NCBI GenBank assembly: GCA_028554755.1
Contig: JAPTOF010000019.1
Coordinates: 3,668,001-3,732,000 of the forward strand
Reading direction: 5' to 3'
DNA: 64,000 nt
Source of the DNA: Cordia subcordata
Taxonomy: Eukaryota > Streptophyta > Magnoliopsida > Boraginales > Cordiaceae
Part shown: piece by piece, positions 12,987 through 24,725 of the stretch
Layout: each line of letters starts with the position of its first letter
Position numbering within the stretch: position 1 is the first letter of the stretch
Translations under genes and position numbers: made by a program
Notes under the pieces: generated by a model
Told to the model about the DNA's origin: nothing
The model's input: the letters and a program-made list of their open reading frames with translations, nothing else
The model's database searches: none

Positions 12987-13177
12987 GAGACTCGTTTGGA
13001 TTGATTTTTTTTAAAATAATTTTTAATAATTTTTGTTAAAAGTTAAAAATTTTAATTTTTTAAAAAAATTATATTTGAATTTTTTTTAGAGTTTTAATTT
13101 TTTTGAAAGTCAAATCAAATAATTATTACAAATTTAATATATTTTTTTCTTAAAAAAAAGTCAATCGAAATAGGCCC
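12987..13177. mobile_element. Small MITE-like element
   Basis: The left end GACTCGTTTGGATTGATTTT matches, inverted, the right end GGGCCTATTTCGATTGACTT. The interior is AAAA/TTTT-rich. It is related in its termini to the element at 27516-27741. Boundaries are approximate. Confidence 0.4.
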
Positions 13178-14141
13178 TAATATTGTTAACTTGTAGAGAT
13201 GCCAAGTCACCTTTTTAGTATTTTAGTGCTGTTCCACATTAATATTTATTTACTAGTATAATACTTGTGTAATACACGAAAGTATTATAAATTTTAAATT
13301 ATATAATAAAAATTAAGTACTGATAATTAATAAGTAGTTGAAGCTACAGTTAGAAAGGTATAATAATATGTATATGTAAATTTACAAGTATGTAGGAAAT
13401 TGAAACCAACTTAAAATAGTAAAAATGTATCTCAATAAAATATAACTGCTATTAATTATGATAATGACGTTGATTTTGCTGTAATTTTAAATATAATAAT
13501 AATAATAAAATAAAAAGAGAGAAAAACAAGAGTGAGCCGGTGGTAATTAATTTAATATATAAAGTATAGATTTTTAATCGGGTCAACGAAGTGCCCATGA
13601 TTGTATAGGTGGTGAACTTAGCTAAAAGGTCGGGTTCCAAATCAAAACTTTTTATTCGCACGTGTCCATCTTGCCTTCTTAATTTGCACCTCTCTTTCTC
13701 TCCTTTTGTTTGAAAAGAAATATTTGTATTAGCCAAAAATAAGAACATATATTTGGGAGTTAAAAGACGAAGAAATTCTTTTTTTTTTCTTTTTTCCCAA
13801 AAAAAAAAAAAGAGAAGAGAAAGCTGCAAAAAGATCCAAAATTCCAAACAGTGAGTCTAAAATTTAGTTGTTGGTTCAATACTAAATCTATAAGGCCATT
13901 ATAAATTCACCCATGTTAAATAAGCGTTCAGAGTTTGGCAATGCGAGGCCGAGGCCCAAATGACATCCAAAGCATTTTTTGGGCTAAGAGATTTTGGGCC
14001 TATTTTCTTCACAGCAAGTCCACTAAAATCTGGACTCTGGCCACATTTCTGCTGTCTTCTCAACTACTCCTTTGCCATCAACGCAAGAAGAACACTAAAA
14101 TATTACAACCTTTCTTAATGAATCGACCAGGAAAAGAAATA

Positions 14142-14149
14142 TATAAATA
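14142..14149 (+). promoter_or_regulatory. TATA box of DEG9
   Basis: TATAAATA lies 52 bases before the DEG9 start codon, implying a very short leader of about 25 bases. Confidence 0.4.
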
Positions 14150-14200
14150 ACTTTTTTTTTTAGGAAAAGAAGAGGAAAAGCTTAGGTTTTTGCTTCTGAA

Positions 14201-17200
14201 ATGGTGGACAGAAAGAGAAAAAGAGGCCGGAAACCTAAAAGTGCCTCGCCGGAGGCCGAGGCCAGCGCTTCCCCCGCTGTAGACGACGGAGTAATATCGA
14301 CGTCCCCCACCGAAACCACCAACCAAGACAACCAACCACACCGTCGTGGCCGCGGCCGACCCAAGAAGAGAGAGAAGCACGATGACAACACCGAGAACGA
14401 CGTCGGAGCCCCGCAGGAGAGGCGAACGACGCGGTTCGCATACGAGAACGGGGATTTTACTGTGGTGGCGGAGGTGGCGCCACCGCAGATGTTGGTGCCG
14501 CATGCCAAGTGGGAGAGCGTAAAGGCGGTGACGTCCATGGACGCGGTGGTGAAGGTCTTCTGCGTTCACACGGATCCGAACTTCTCTCTGCCTTGGCAGA
14601 GGAGGCGGCAGTACAGCTCAAGCAGCAGCGGCTTCATCATTGGTGGCCGGAGAGTCCTCACCAATGCTCACTCTGTGGAGCATCACACTCAAGTTAAGCT
14701 CAAAAAGCGCGGCTCCGATACAAAATACTTGGCCACTGTGCTCGCCATTGGTACCGAATGCGATATAGGTATTCAAATATGTGTTATATACACCGCTCAA
14801 ACACATGTATGTTATGTATACACAGTAAAATACAGATACATTTTTTTAGAGGGATGTGGTATGTATGTGTATCGATTTTTATAATTTTCTTAGAGATTGC
14901 ATTTAAAGAATAGCATTTTGTATATATTTTGAAGTTCTATTTAGGAAAGCGTAAGTGTATTAATGTATCCACATGCACACGCTATATATCATTTTGCATG
15001 CATTTGTAATTTCTGTGCTAGCTATCTAGTTACATTAATAAGATTGTTCCTGTTTATTTGTGCTATTTATGTAAAGCTTTATTATCTTTTAGGTAATTCG
15101 CCTTCTCTTTTGTGGAACAAACTACATAAATTTACTGGAAGAGTAATTTTAAGCTTTCCATAGACATTATCTCTATAGCAGGAAATGTTCTGCTAGATCT
15201 TTTTTAAATCATTGCTTTGAGCTGGTTGACTATAATATTTGACACCCATGATCTGAAGGTCAAATTTATTAGATCTTGTTTCGTAGAGGAAGTAGTAACT
15301 GATTGTTGCTATTTGTGGTGAGACAGCTATGTTGACTGTGGATGATGATGAGTTTTGGGAAGGGGTATTGCCAGTGGAGTTTGGCGATTTGCCTGCATTG
15401 CAAGATGCTGTGACTGTTGTGGGCTACCCTATAGGGGGAGACACAATCTCCGTGACGAGTGGTGTTGTTTCACGCATGGAGATACTATCTTATGTTCATG
15501 GTTCAACTGAGCTTCTTGGATTGCAGGTTGGATGATATTGTATGAACAAAATAGGCTTCAAGTGGTTTCTCATGCTTTAATCTCATAAGCTCTTTTTGCA
15601 GATTGATGCTGCCATCAACTCTGGAAATTCCGGTGGTCCTTCCTTTAACGATAAAGGCCAGTGTGTTGGTATTGCTTTTCAATCTCTTAAAAATGAGGAT
15701 GTAGAGAACATTGGCTATGTCATACCAATACCAGTTATAATGCATTTTATTCAAGATTACGGGAAGAACGGGGCATATACAGGTATAATGTCTTAGGAGG
15801 CATTTGAGATTTTCTAATATTAATTTTTAGATTTCATATTTGCCGGAGGCTTAAAGCAGTTGAAGTCATTAATGGTAGTTATGCCTTTTGACATCTCTTC
15901 CGTTCTCCAGGTTTTCCAGTTCTTGGAATAGAGTGGCAAAAAATGGAAAACCCTGATCTGCGGATATCAATGGGCATGGCCACAAACCAGAAGGGTGTTC
16001 GTATTCGACGAGTTGAGCCTACATCACCTGAATTTCATGTTCTAAGGCCTTCCGATGTGATACTTAGCTTTGATGGGTTTGATATTGCCAATGATGGAAC
16101 AGGTGAACCTTACTTGCACTTAAATCATTTTTAGTACTTTTCCCACCTTAAGACCCATGAGTCTACCAAATTTTGAGTTTTCTGGAGTTCTTTTTTCTGT
16201 AATGTTTATCTGAGGATTTCTTTCTGCTTTGAGGACCTTTCTCTTGGATCTTTAATCTGATAGGAAATGCCTTTGGTTACATAATACTTTCCACATTGGG
16301 TGTGTAGACTCAAATATACCTAGTTAAATTTAGAATCGCATTGCCTTCTGGCACATGCTGGTAGTCAATACTTCACCTTTCTGCCCTTGGCATCTTGGTC
16401 TTTGTTATGGCAGTTGTTTATATATTTCATCTTTCTGGCACTCTTTACATGTTTCTATTTCTTTTGAAATGGAAGCACTGAAAATTTTGGAGGCATAATG
16501 TTTTATCTTTCCAAACTTTTGGTATCAAGCATGCTTTCCATTAGGTGAAGCAACAAAAGTTAGGCACTTCAACTCCCTATAACAGAGTAAAACAAATTTA
16601 GGTAAAAATAACAAGGATATACTTAAATGGGTACTGAATTCATGCATTTGCATTAACTAATTGTTTAATCCCCTCTCTTTCTCCCTCATTCCCTTCTCAA
16701 TCATTCCCTTATCTTTAACCAGACATAAACACTTTATTGTATAATATTGATATTCATGCTATTTCTGAGCAAATGAATTTTAGTGGCATGTGGTTTATTT
16801 TGGGCTGTAGTAGCTTCTCCAACTCTTCATTTGTACAATACCCTGCAGAAGGATAAATAAATGGGAAGTAATACTTTCTTTGGCAGCTATTAATATCTGA
16901 GCTTACCCTGTTGTATTAATTTTCAGTTCCATTTAGACATGGGGAGCGCATTGGGTTCAGTTACCTTGTTTCTCAAAAATATGCTGGAGATCAAGCTCTA
17001 ATTAAAGTTCTACGTGATACTAAGACAATTGAGTTCAATGTAAAACTTGAAACTCACAAGCGATTGATACCAGCGCATATCAAGGGTAGACCTCCTTCTT
17101 ATTACATTGTGGGTGGATTTGTTTTCATGGCTGTTTCTGTTCCATATCTGCGTTCAGAGGTGCGTATGTGATTTCTAATTCCACATCTATGCCTGCTGTT

Positions 17201-18020
17201 GCATCTCTTTATATATAATTTTAGCCTTTATATCTTGATATTAATCATACTGAATTTTTGAAACTTTACTAATGGACACTGTGAGAAGCTTTTATTTTTT
17301 TATTTCACTAACATTTTCTTGCATTCGATTCAGTATGGGAAAGATTATGAGTTTGATGCTCCAGTAAAATTGTTAGACAAACATCTGCATGCAATGGCAC
17401 AGTCGACAGATGAACAGCTTGTCATTGTCTCTCAGGTTTCATTTTCTATAACCAACTCTTTATAAATGCATGTTTGTGTAATTTCACAAGTTTATTCTGA
17501 GTAGGACTCTCTTTTTTGTCATTGCTTGTTTAGGTGCTTGTCGCTGACATCAATATTGGGTACGAAGACATTGTCAATACACAGGTTAATAGAAGCTCAA
17601 AACTGTATAACTGGTGTAGTTAATGCTTATAAAACAACTTACTGAAGTCAGTTTTGTCTTCTTTTCTTTTTTCTTTTTCTGTTTCTTTTATTAGGTTACT
17701 GCTTTCAATGGCAAGCCTGTCAAAAACCTGAAGAACTTGGCCAGCATGGTGGAGTCCTCTAATGAAGAATTTCTCATGTTTGATCTTGAGTATGATCAGG
17801 TTTGCTCTTTTTTAATGCTCGTTTTTCTGTGTACTACATTGTGTGCATGCCTTCATCTGGAAACACAGTTAGAACATATGCTTGTCTTTGTGCTTATTGT
17901 TTGTTCTGTTGTGTTTTGTAGATTGTTGTCCTACAGACTAAAACTGCGAAGGCTGCAACCAAAGATATTCTCACAATGCATTGTATCCCTTCAGCCATGT
18001 CTGATGATCTCAGGACATGA
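14201..18020 (+). CDS. DEG9: DEG9, nuclear Deg/HtrA serine protease
   Basis: ATP-independent serine endopeptidase. In Arabidopsis, DEG9 is nuclear/nucleolar and degrades the cytokinin response regulator ARR4. Nine exons: 14201-14768, 15327-15526, 15602-15782, 15911-16102, 16927-17159, 17334-17435, 17534-17584, 17695-17799 and 17922-18020. All junctions keep frame, giving 576 residues, close to the 592 of the Arabidopsis protein. The trypsin-like domain has the complete triad: His157 in TNAHSVEH, Asp188 in GTECDIA and Ser266 in [11 protein letters not shown]-type sequence follows ([20 protein letters not shown]). The N-terminus is basic ([10 protein letters not shown] at 4-13; RGRGRPKK at 49-56), which fits nuclear targeting. 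The first 100 residues are low in conservation; the start is the first ATG of the frame. No broken exon was found. Confidence 0.95.
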
Positions 18021-18582
18021 AAGAAATAGGTGTAAATGCATAGCATATTAGTTTTCTTCTAGTTCCTCTACCCCTTGTACCACTCTTATATAGATAGCGA
18101 CTAGAAACCGATACAGATGGTGAGTCATATACACACATTGCAGAAGTGCTTCTTGATGGGGGACCTTAAAGACAAAGAAGGAAGGCGCTGGAGATTTTGC
18201 TACCCCCAGTGCCATATTATGTTTCAGTCATGGCCATTCAACCGTAAAAGTTCTTTAACTTGTATGGTTAGAACTTTGAAGTGTAGAGTAGGCCACAGTC
18301 GAGAGAGTTTTTTGAACGAGTGAGTAAAATAGGGAACTCGTGATTTTTCTTATGAAGGCCATAGAATTAGTATATATTTTGGCTTGATGAATCATATGGA
18401 TGCCCTTTTTGTTCACTGTACGACTATAAGTTAGATCTCTAAATGCGTTGACTGCTAACAAAATCCCCGTCTTACAGTAATAATAGCAGAAAAACAGATT
18501 ACTTGTCTAGGTATATCCATACACTTTTTCTTTTTTTCTTTTGCGGGGCAAGTAAATGTGAAGATATATCCATACACCCATG
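18021..18582. other. Convergent 3' region between DEG9 and the WAT1 cluster
   Basis: DEG9 (plus) and the first WAT1 gene (minus) end facing each other with about 560 bases between their stop codons. Both 3' UTRs must lie here. No further gene is seen. Confidence 0.6.
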
Positions 18583-20451
18583 CTAGGTGGTGGTGTGATT
18601 TTCAGAGCTCTGCAGCAATGGCACTTTCTGAGTGGTGGAGGACTCTAAATCGCCATTGGCTTCCTTGAGTTCACCTGTCTCTTCGTTTGTTTTGCCCCAC
18701 ATGACAGTGTAGAATCCAATGGCTACGGTAATTGCTCCAATGATGCTGCAAAATGGAGAACCGGGTCGGATTTAGTGTACCCATATCTTTCTTCGATGTC
18801 CACAACCCGGTGGACTCGTGATCTTGATTGTAAATTCAAGGCTAGCTACAGAAATTGAAAACAGAAAATACCTTCCAAGATAGAGAGAATCACCGAGGAG
18901 TAAAACCCCCATGACAAGTGCAATGGCAATCGACAGTGGTTTAAACATGGCAACATAGAAAGGTCCTTTCGTCCGTATCACCCAGGTTTGCACCGTGATA
19001 CTACAGCATGAGCCAAAGAATCCCTACGTTTTACAAATGTCCAAATTTAGAATCTCAACCCAGAATCTATTAACAGTTAAAAAGGACTATAATATTTTGT
19101 CAATGATGATACGAAAAATAAATAAATAAAAAAGTGACTCACTTGGCATAGAACCGAGGCCACAGCTATGTAAGAACCAAGTTTCCATTTGCTGAAGTCC
19201 GGTTCTATGATACATGTCACCAAGGCAGCCAACGTGCTCACGTACACATTGTAGAAGAAGATGACTGTGGATTCAGCTGGGTATTCTTTCATAATATGTG
19301 CCTTTTTTTTTTTTATGTCAAACAACAATCTGAGTTCAATATTTGTCTCTCAAAATGATTATCGCGTGATTACTTACAGCCTATTAGGTCGTGCTTAACC
19401 TTCTATGAAGAGTATTTATATAAGTATTCAAAATAAGTACCGCCAAATAGGCATATATCCCTGCCCAGTCAAAATATGAAAGACGTTATTAGGATGGTCT
19501 ACTATTCTCTAACCTGTCCGATGTACCAGAGTGGGACCAGAAGATATTGAACCGCGAGTAAAACCCCTCCAAGCACCCAGTTTGATTGCGTTGATTTCAG
19601 TGGCTGCGTCAATAGTGGTGTATTGGTGGAAGACGATGACCATGGAATGATTTTTTGACCCTTGTATAAAGTTATGAGAAATGCACCTAATATTGACACA
19701 ATGGTGCCCACAACTTTCGCCCTACTTTTCCTGCTACGTAAGTCCAGCTTTTCCATTCTGATTGGAAAAATATTCCAAGCCAAGCATGTCAATACAAATT
19801 CGGCCGAAGAAAAGATCATTATCATGTAAATGGCTTAGCTAATATCTGAGTGCTAAATAAGTTAGTTTTTTTTTTTTGGGTGCTTAACGTTATTCAGGTG
19901 ATATAATATGTTATTCATAAATTGACTTTTATGACAGAAAAAAAAAAGGAACAATTTCTCGTATAACTTTAAAAAAAATACTTGACTTCTAAGAAAACGC
20001 ACAAATTAAACTTTCTTAAAGTTTTAATTTTTATGAAAATTAATTTAATATTTATTATAAAAAATATACTCTTATGAAAAAAAATATTTTTATTAAGAAA
20101 AAAAAAAAAAAGAAACTAATCCAAACAGAGCCATAGTAATCCTTTAAGATTATATTACATTAGTAATGTGATTCTCCAAAAGAGCGGTGAAAAATATAAT
20201 ATTATCCTGGCCATATTATACAAATGGGACCAAATGCCGAACAAAAGAAAATTCTTTTGGCAGGAATCTTTTCTTTCTTGTTTGGCGTCGACTTAGGGTG
20301 GGAATCTTGGACGTACTATTATTGTGTTTTAATGCAAATGAACGGATTTTAAGATATTATTCCGACCAGAAAAAACAAAAGACTAATTGACAACCCCAAC
20401 ATCCCCTCCCCCCCCAAAAAAAAAAAAAAAGAAGGAGCAAAAAATGAAGGC

Positions 20452-20495
<44 letters not shown>

Positions 20496-21796
20496 GGAGA
20501 GAACCTGCAAATGACGGATAGGATGAAGGTAAAAGTCGGGACGAGGTTGCTCATGGCTGAAGCAAGCGTGGGCGAACTATAATTAAGCCCCGTGTATCCA
20601 CTCAACAGAGCCACACACCTAACCACCATCAGTCAAATGTTTCAATGATTAAAAATAAGTGCTTATTTCAAGATTATACCAGAAGCAATTAGATTAATTT
20701 AATATAGATGGGACATAATCACATCTTTTAATCACCTCAACCACTTCTAGATTTAGCACTTATTAGCAAAAAAAAAAAAAAAGAAGAGCCTAATATAGTT
20801 AACTTAGCTTAAATTTATGGATTGCTAGCTAATTCCTCAAAATTATAATAATGTTCTTGTACGTTAAGCTCTTAGCTGAGGGAGAATCGTACTGGGTTTT
20901 GCATAAATATACTCTGCCATATTTTAATAATTTTTTTTTTTACACTTGAGAAGCTTGCCCAAAAAAGCGGGAAAAAAGGAGATTAGAAAGATTAATCAAC
21001 GTACCCACCGAGTCCGAGCAGGAAAATCTTGCCCATGATGGAGAAGCTCATGGGAGGAAGCGTTCTTGATCTGCAAGAAATTATCAATGCAATTTAATCA
21101 TCATAACAACAAAATGAAAAATAATAATTACGAAATTGACACAGTTTTGAAAAATTATACTCATTTCTTTTCCATCCTTCAGCCTCCAACATTAAAAAAA
21201 AAAAACAAAAAACAAAAAAACAAAAATGATGGCCATTTCCGCCGCCCGCCCGCCACCTTTACCTTTCTTTTCTACCTTACCAATGCACCACTTCCACCAC
21301 TTTTAACCTACTCCATCACTTTTACAATCTTTTCTTAAATAAATAGAAATTTATTTTGTGAAGTCCGACCACCAATTCATAAACGATCCTTTATACTCGT
21401 ATAAGTTGTCAAGCCGTAAAATAGGATCGAACCCGAGCCATGAATCAGGTTCAAGAAACGCACCACCCCTCCCGCAAACAGTTCCAGCATTTGGGCTGTT
21501 CCCTTAAATGCTAGTAAGCGGTGGGTTATCTACCCCCAAAAGAAAAACGAAAAGTTAATAATGATGGAAAGAGGAAAAATAGAGAAAAACCTGTAGGAAA
21601 AGAAGGGGGAGGGAAGCAGAAAAAGGGCAGCAACACCATAGGCGTAAATAACGTAGACATGATAGTTGAGGCCATTCTCAGTGGCTGCTTTGAACAAGGT
21701 GTTGAGTCCCACATTGCAACATTCCAGGGTTACTATTGCTGAGAATGGCAGCAAATCTTTGCGCAAGTAGCCGCCTGATCTTGCCATCTCGTCCAT
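18583..21796 (-). CDS. WAT1-related EamA/DMT transporter, copy A
   Basis: Ten-helix plasma- or vacuolar-membrane permease of the plant drug/metabolite transporter family (UMAMIT/nodulin-21-like, At3g28050/At5g40230 type). Relatives export amino acids or auxin; the substrate here is unknown. Exons: 21591-21796, 21005-21070, 20505-20618, 19514-19757, 19143-19301, 18872-19023 and 18583-18745, giving 367 residues. Signatures: [11 protein letters not shown] and [15 protein letters not shown] in exon 1, [19 protein letters not shown] in exon 3, SNWVLGG, then MKEYPAE, and [16 protein letters not shown] at the C-terminus. The start is chosen at MDEM (21796); a second Met lies three codons on. Odd points: the exon 5 acceptor follows twelve A residues, and the exon 3 donor is a weak GTTCTC running into a CT microsatellite. 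It is the closest paralogue of copy B. The frame is intact if the unusual acceptor works. Confidence 0.88.
20455..20494. repeat. (GA)n microsatellite at a donor site
   Basis: On the coding (minus) strand it is a CT run starting eight to ten bases after the exon 3 donor of WAT1 copy A. Confidence 0.9.
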
Positions 21797-21850
21797 ATCA
21801 CTCTACACAGAATTAAATGGATAATATTAATGCCCTCCTCCTCGTTTGTG

Positions 21851-21879
<29 letters not shown>
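21851..21879. repeat. (CA)n microsatellite in the WAT1 copy A leader
   Basis: On the minus strand this is a TG run lying directly after the TATA tract, so transcription of copy A probably starts inside or next to it. Confidence 0.85.
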
Positions 21880-21891
<12 letters not shown>

Positions 21892-21892
21892 G
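21880..21892 (-). promoter_or_regulatory. TATA box of WAT1 copy A
   Basis: CTATATATATATA on the minus strand, 84 bases above the start codon. The predicted start site would be near 21850-21860, at the far edge of the TG run. Confidence 0.45.
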
Positions 21893-24725
21893 GCTCACTT
21901 GTCACACTAGGAAACCGGCACCTAAGGATTACACTTTCGTATTATGACATTATGGTGTCAATCACAACTTGAGATGCCTACTTCCTCCTAACTGGTAGCC
22001 CAATACTGACTGGGTCAAGCTGTGAGATAGACGACTGTGACTTTTCCTAACTAATGTATACCGCCCTTTTCATTAATTTTTTTAAAAATTTTTGTAAAAA
22101 AAAAAAATTATCTAAAAGATTTTAATTAAAACTTTCTCAAAGTTTTTTTTTTTTAAAAAAAATCAATTCAAATGTTTATTATAATAAAAGTATATATATA
22201 TACATATATATATATATTTTATAGAACAAGCTAATCCACACGAGAGCATAATGCTCACACAAATGTACTAAGGATGGTCCACGCCGAATTAGCAATGGTC
22301 CCATCTCTCAATTGCATTACAGAAAGATATTCCTCCCCTTTTATTCCTCTAAAATATTTTCTAATCCAAATCACATTCTTTTTTTTATTTTACTTTCTTG
22401 ATTTAAATATTCTATTCAATCACCCCAAATCTTTCATAAAAAATATTATTATTATTAAAAATTGATCAAAAAGAAAATTTTATAAAAATATATTTATAAG
22501 TTTATACTTTATCATATTATAAACTATAAATATTTATACAAAAATACTCATTTCTTACGTAAAAATCCACTTTAATTTGTTTTAGTAACAAGGTCCATTT
22601 GCAATTATCCTTGTACACACTTTGTTATTCTTCTTTTTGAACTCCAGTTACGTGCATGTTTCCATATATGTATGGGTGTGGGTTGGTGGGTGTTTGTGTG
22701 GGTGTGTGGTTGAATGGGCGTGAGGCGTGTGTGCGCCCGTGTGAAATGTGTGCTGTGTGTGTGGCCGAGTGTGTGAGTGGGAAAGAAAATTTGAAAAATG
22801 AATAAACCCGTCTACCCTTGCGCAAGAGTAATACTATGTTATAAGTGACATTTTCCTTGACAAAAAAATAGAGTAACGTGAAATGAGTTTACAAAACAAT
22901 AGAAATTAATATAAATAGTTTGAAACATTTGAGACAAACAAAATTAAATGACAATAGTTACTAATAACATAATTATTAACTTCTCCAATGAGCAATATAA
23001 TTAGATACCATCAAATCATCAATCACCTACGAGACCTTAATTTAATTCACGAGTTGAGGGTGAATTCTGAAAACTATTGCCTATTGGTAACCCAAGTTTC
23101 ATTTTTTTTTTTTCCAACAAAGAAATAAATATGATCTGATTTTTTTGTTTACAGCTTGTATTATTTTTCCATCATAGATGTGTTATAATGTAAAATTTTA
23201 TCTTCTGAATATAAATATGACTTGCTGCCAAAAAAAGAAACATAAATATGATCTGATTTTTTTTTTTTTTGAAGAAAAACAAAAATATGGGATATGATTT
23301 CATTAGTTTGTTACAAAATATGGCCCAGCAGGTGGGGACGTGGGGTCCTTTCTCCAGACGCAGTGCTTATTTCTGGGTTATATTTGTATTCACGTTTTCA
23401 ATTGTAAATGTTTTTTTTGACTTTAAAAGTAACATTTTAAACGCAGTGAGGTGAATTTTAAAATTCAAAAGTCACTACCTAGAGGTCAACAAGGACGAAA
23501 GTCAAGTAACCAGTTAATATATACATCATTACGACATTATATCAACATTATATGTACCCACTGTTCTTTAACACAAATAGGGTTTGGGTAAGAATTACAA
23601 TGAAAATGATAGGGCTTGATGTAACGAGTTTGCAAGCGTAACTTCTTGTTACGGCGCTTTCATTTTTCAAAATATCTAACATAAATGCTTGTCCAACTTT
23701 TTATGGTATACACCTTTTGGATTTCAATCCTCATAACACTAGTGAAAGTGATTACAGCAAGAGTTTGAATAAATTTTGTTCTCTAACTGGCAGTTGATAT
23801 TATCTTTGTTTTATTCCCATTTAAATTAAAATAAAGATCAAACTATAGTATCAATTGTTTGATTTAATAGTGACGAAGTAAATCTTCATTGTCGTATGTG
23901 AAATTCTAGAATTTTGGGTTTAGATGGTAAAGGGGGTTATTGGGCTTTTCATTTGCCGCATCACTATGACTCCAAGCCCTCGACCTTGTGGGTTGGACAT
24001 AGAAACCCAGATCCATTATGGACTCAAGTATTCATCAACAACACCTAACTGATTAGACATGTTAGGCGATTTATGAATTTGGATCTTTCCCAATTATGGA
24101 TAACATTATAGAACAATTCGCCCTCTATAACGTTGTGTAGTTGTTCGATCTTGGACCACTGCTTTGGTCCCTTGGGCTTTATTTTTATATTGGGCTTTTT
24201 TGTTTGAGCCCATATTTTGTACGTAATTTTCCCTTTAACATTAATGTTTTAAATCTTCCCGTCAAAAAAAGGAAAAGGAAAAAAAAAAAAAAAAACCACC
24301 ATCCAATTTGATTGTGTTACCTGTTACACTTCTTTCCTCAATCCCCTTGTGGTTGCAGGTGACACCGTATCTTTTTATTCTTTTTGAAGTGAACCTCAAA
24401 GAAATTGCAATAATAACTGCGCCAAGATAACTGGAACACAACAATGGAAAGAACAAAAATTCGAGAAAGCATAGCCATCTCAGTGAATCTTGAAAAGCAT
24501 TTCTTTCCAATATTTACAGAGTAATTAACTTGGACAGTTAAGATTATACATGATTACGACAAACCTTTTGCTATAATCTTAAACTTTTAGATGATATCAT
24601 ATACAACTTCCAGTACAAGTTGTTAAATAACACCAATGGCTGCAGCAAGAGCGCTCTCAGAGCCATCAATGCCTTGCAGTGCTATTAGTAACAGAACATA
24701 TTACTTATACACACTATTCATTCAC
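21893..24725. other. Spacer between WAT1 copies A and B
   Basis: About 2.8 kb with no gene seen. It includes a GT-rich simple tract (22672-22785), poly-A/T runs and TA repeats near 22190-22216. The 3' UTR of copy B lies at its right end. Confidence 0.6.

Noticed and set aside
5681..14141. Search for a hidden gene in the 8.4-kb gap
   Set aside because: Only short frames without family features; the region is explained by DNA elements and AT-rich spacer.
14078..14569. Several overlapping reading frames antisense to DEG9 exon 1
   Set aside because: They mirror the GC-rich DEG9 coding sequence in other frames; the plus-strand frame has family similarity and the full intron structure.
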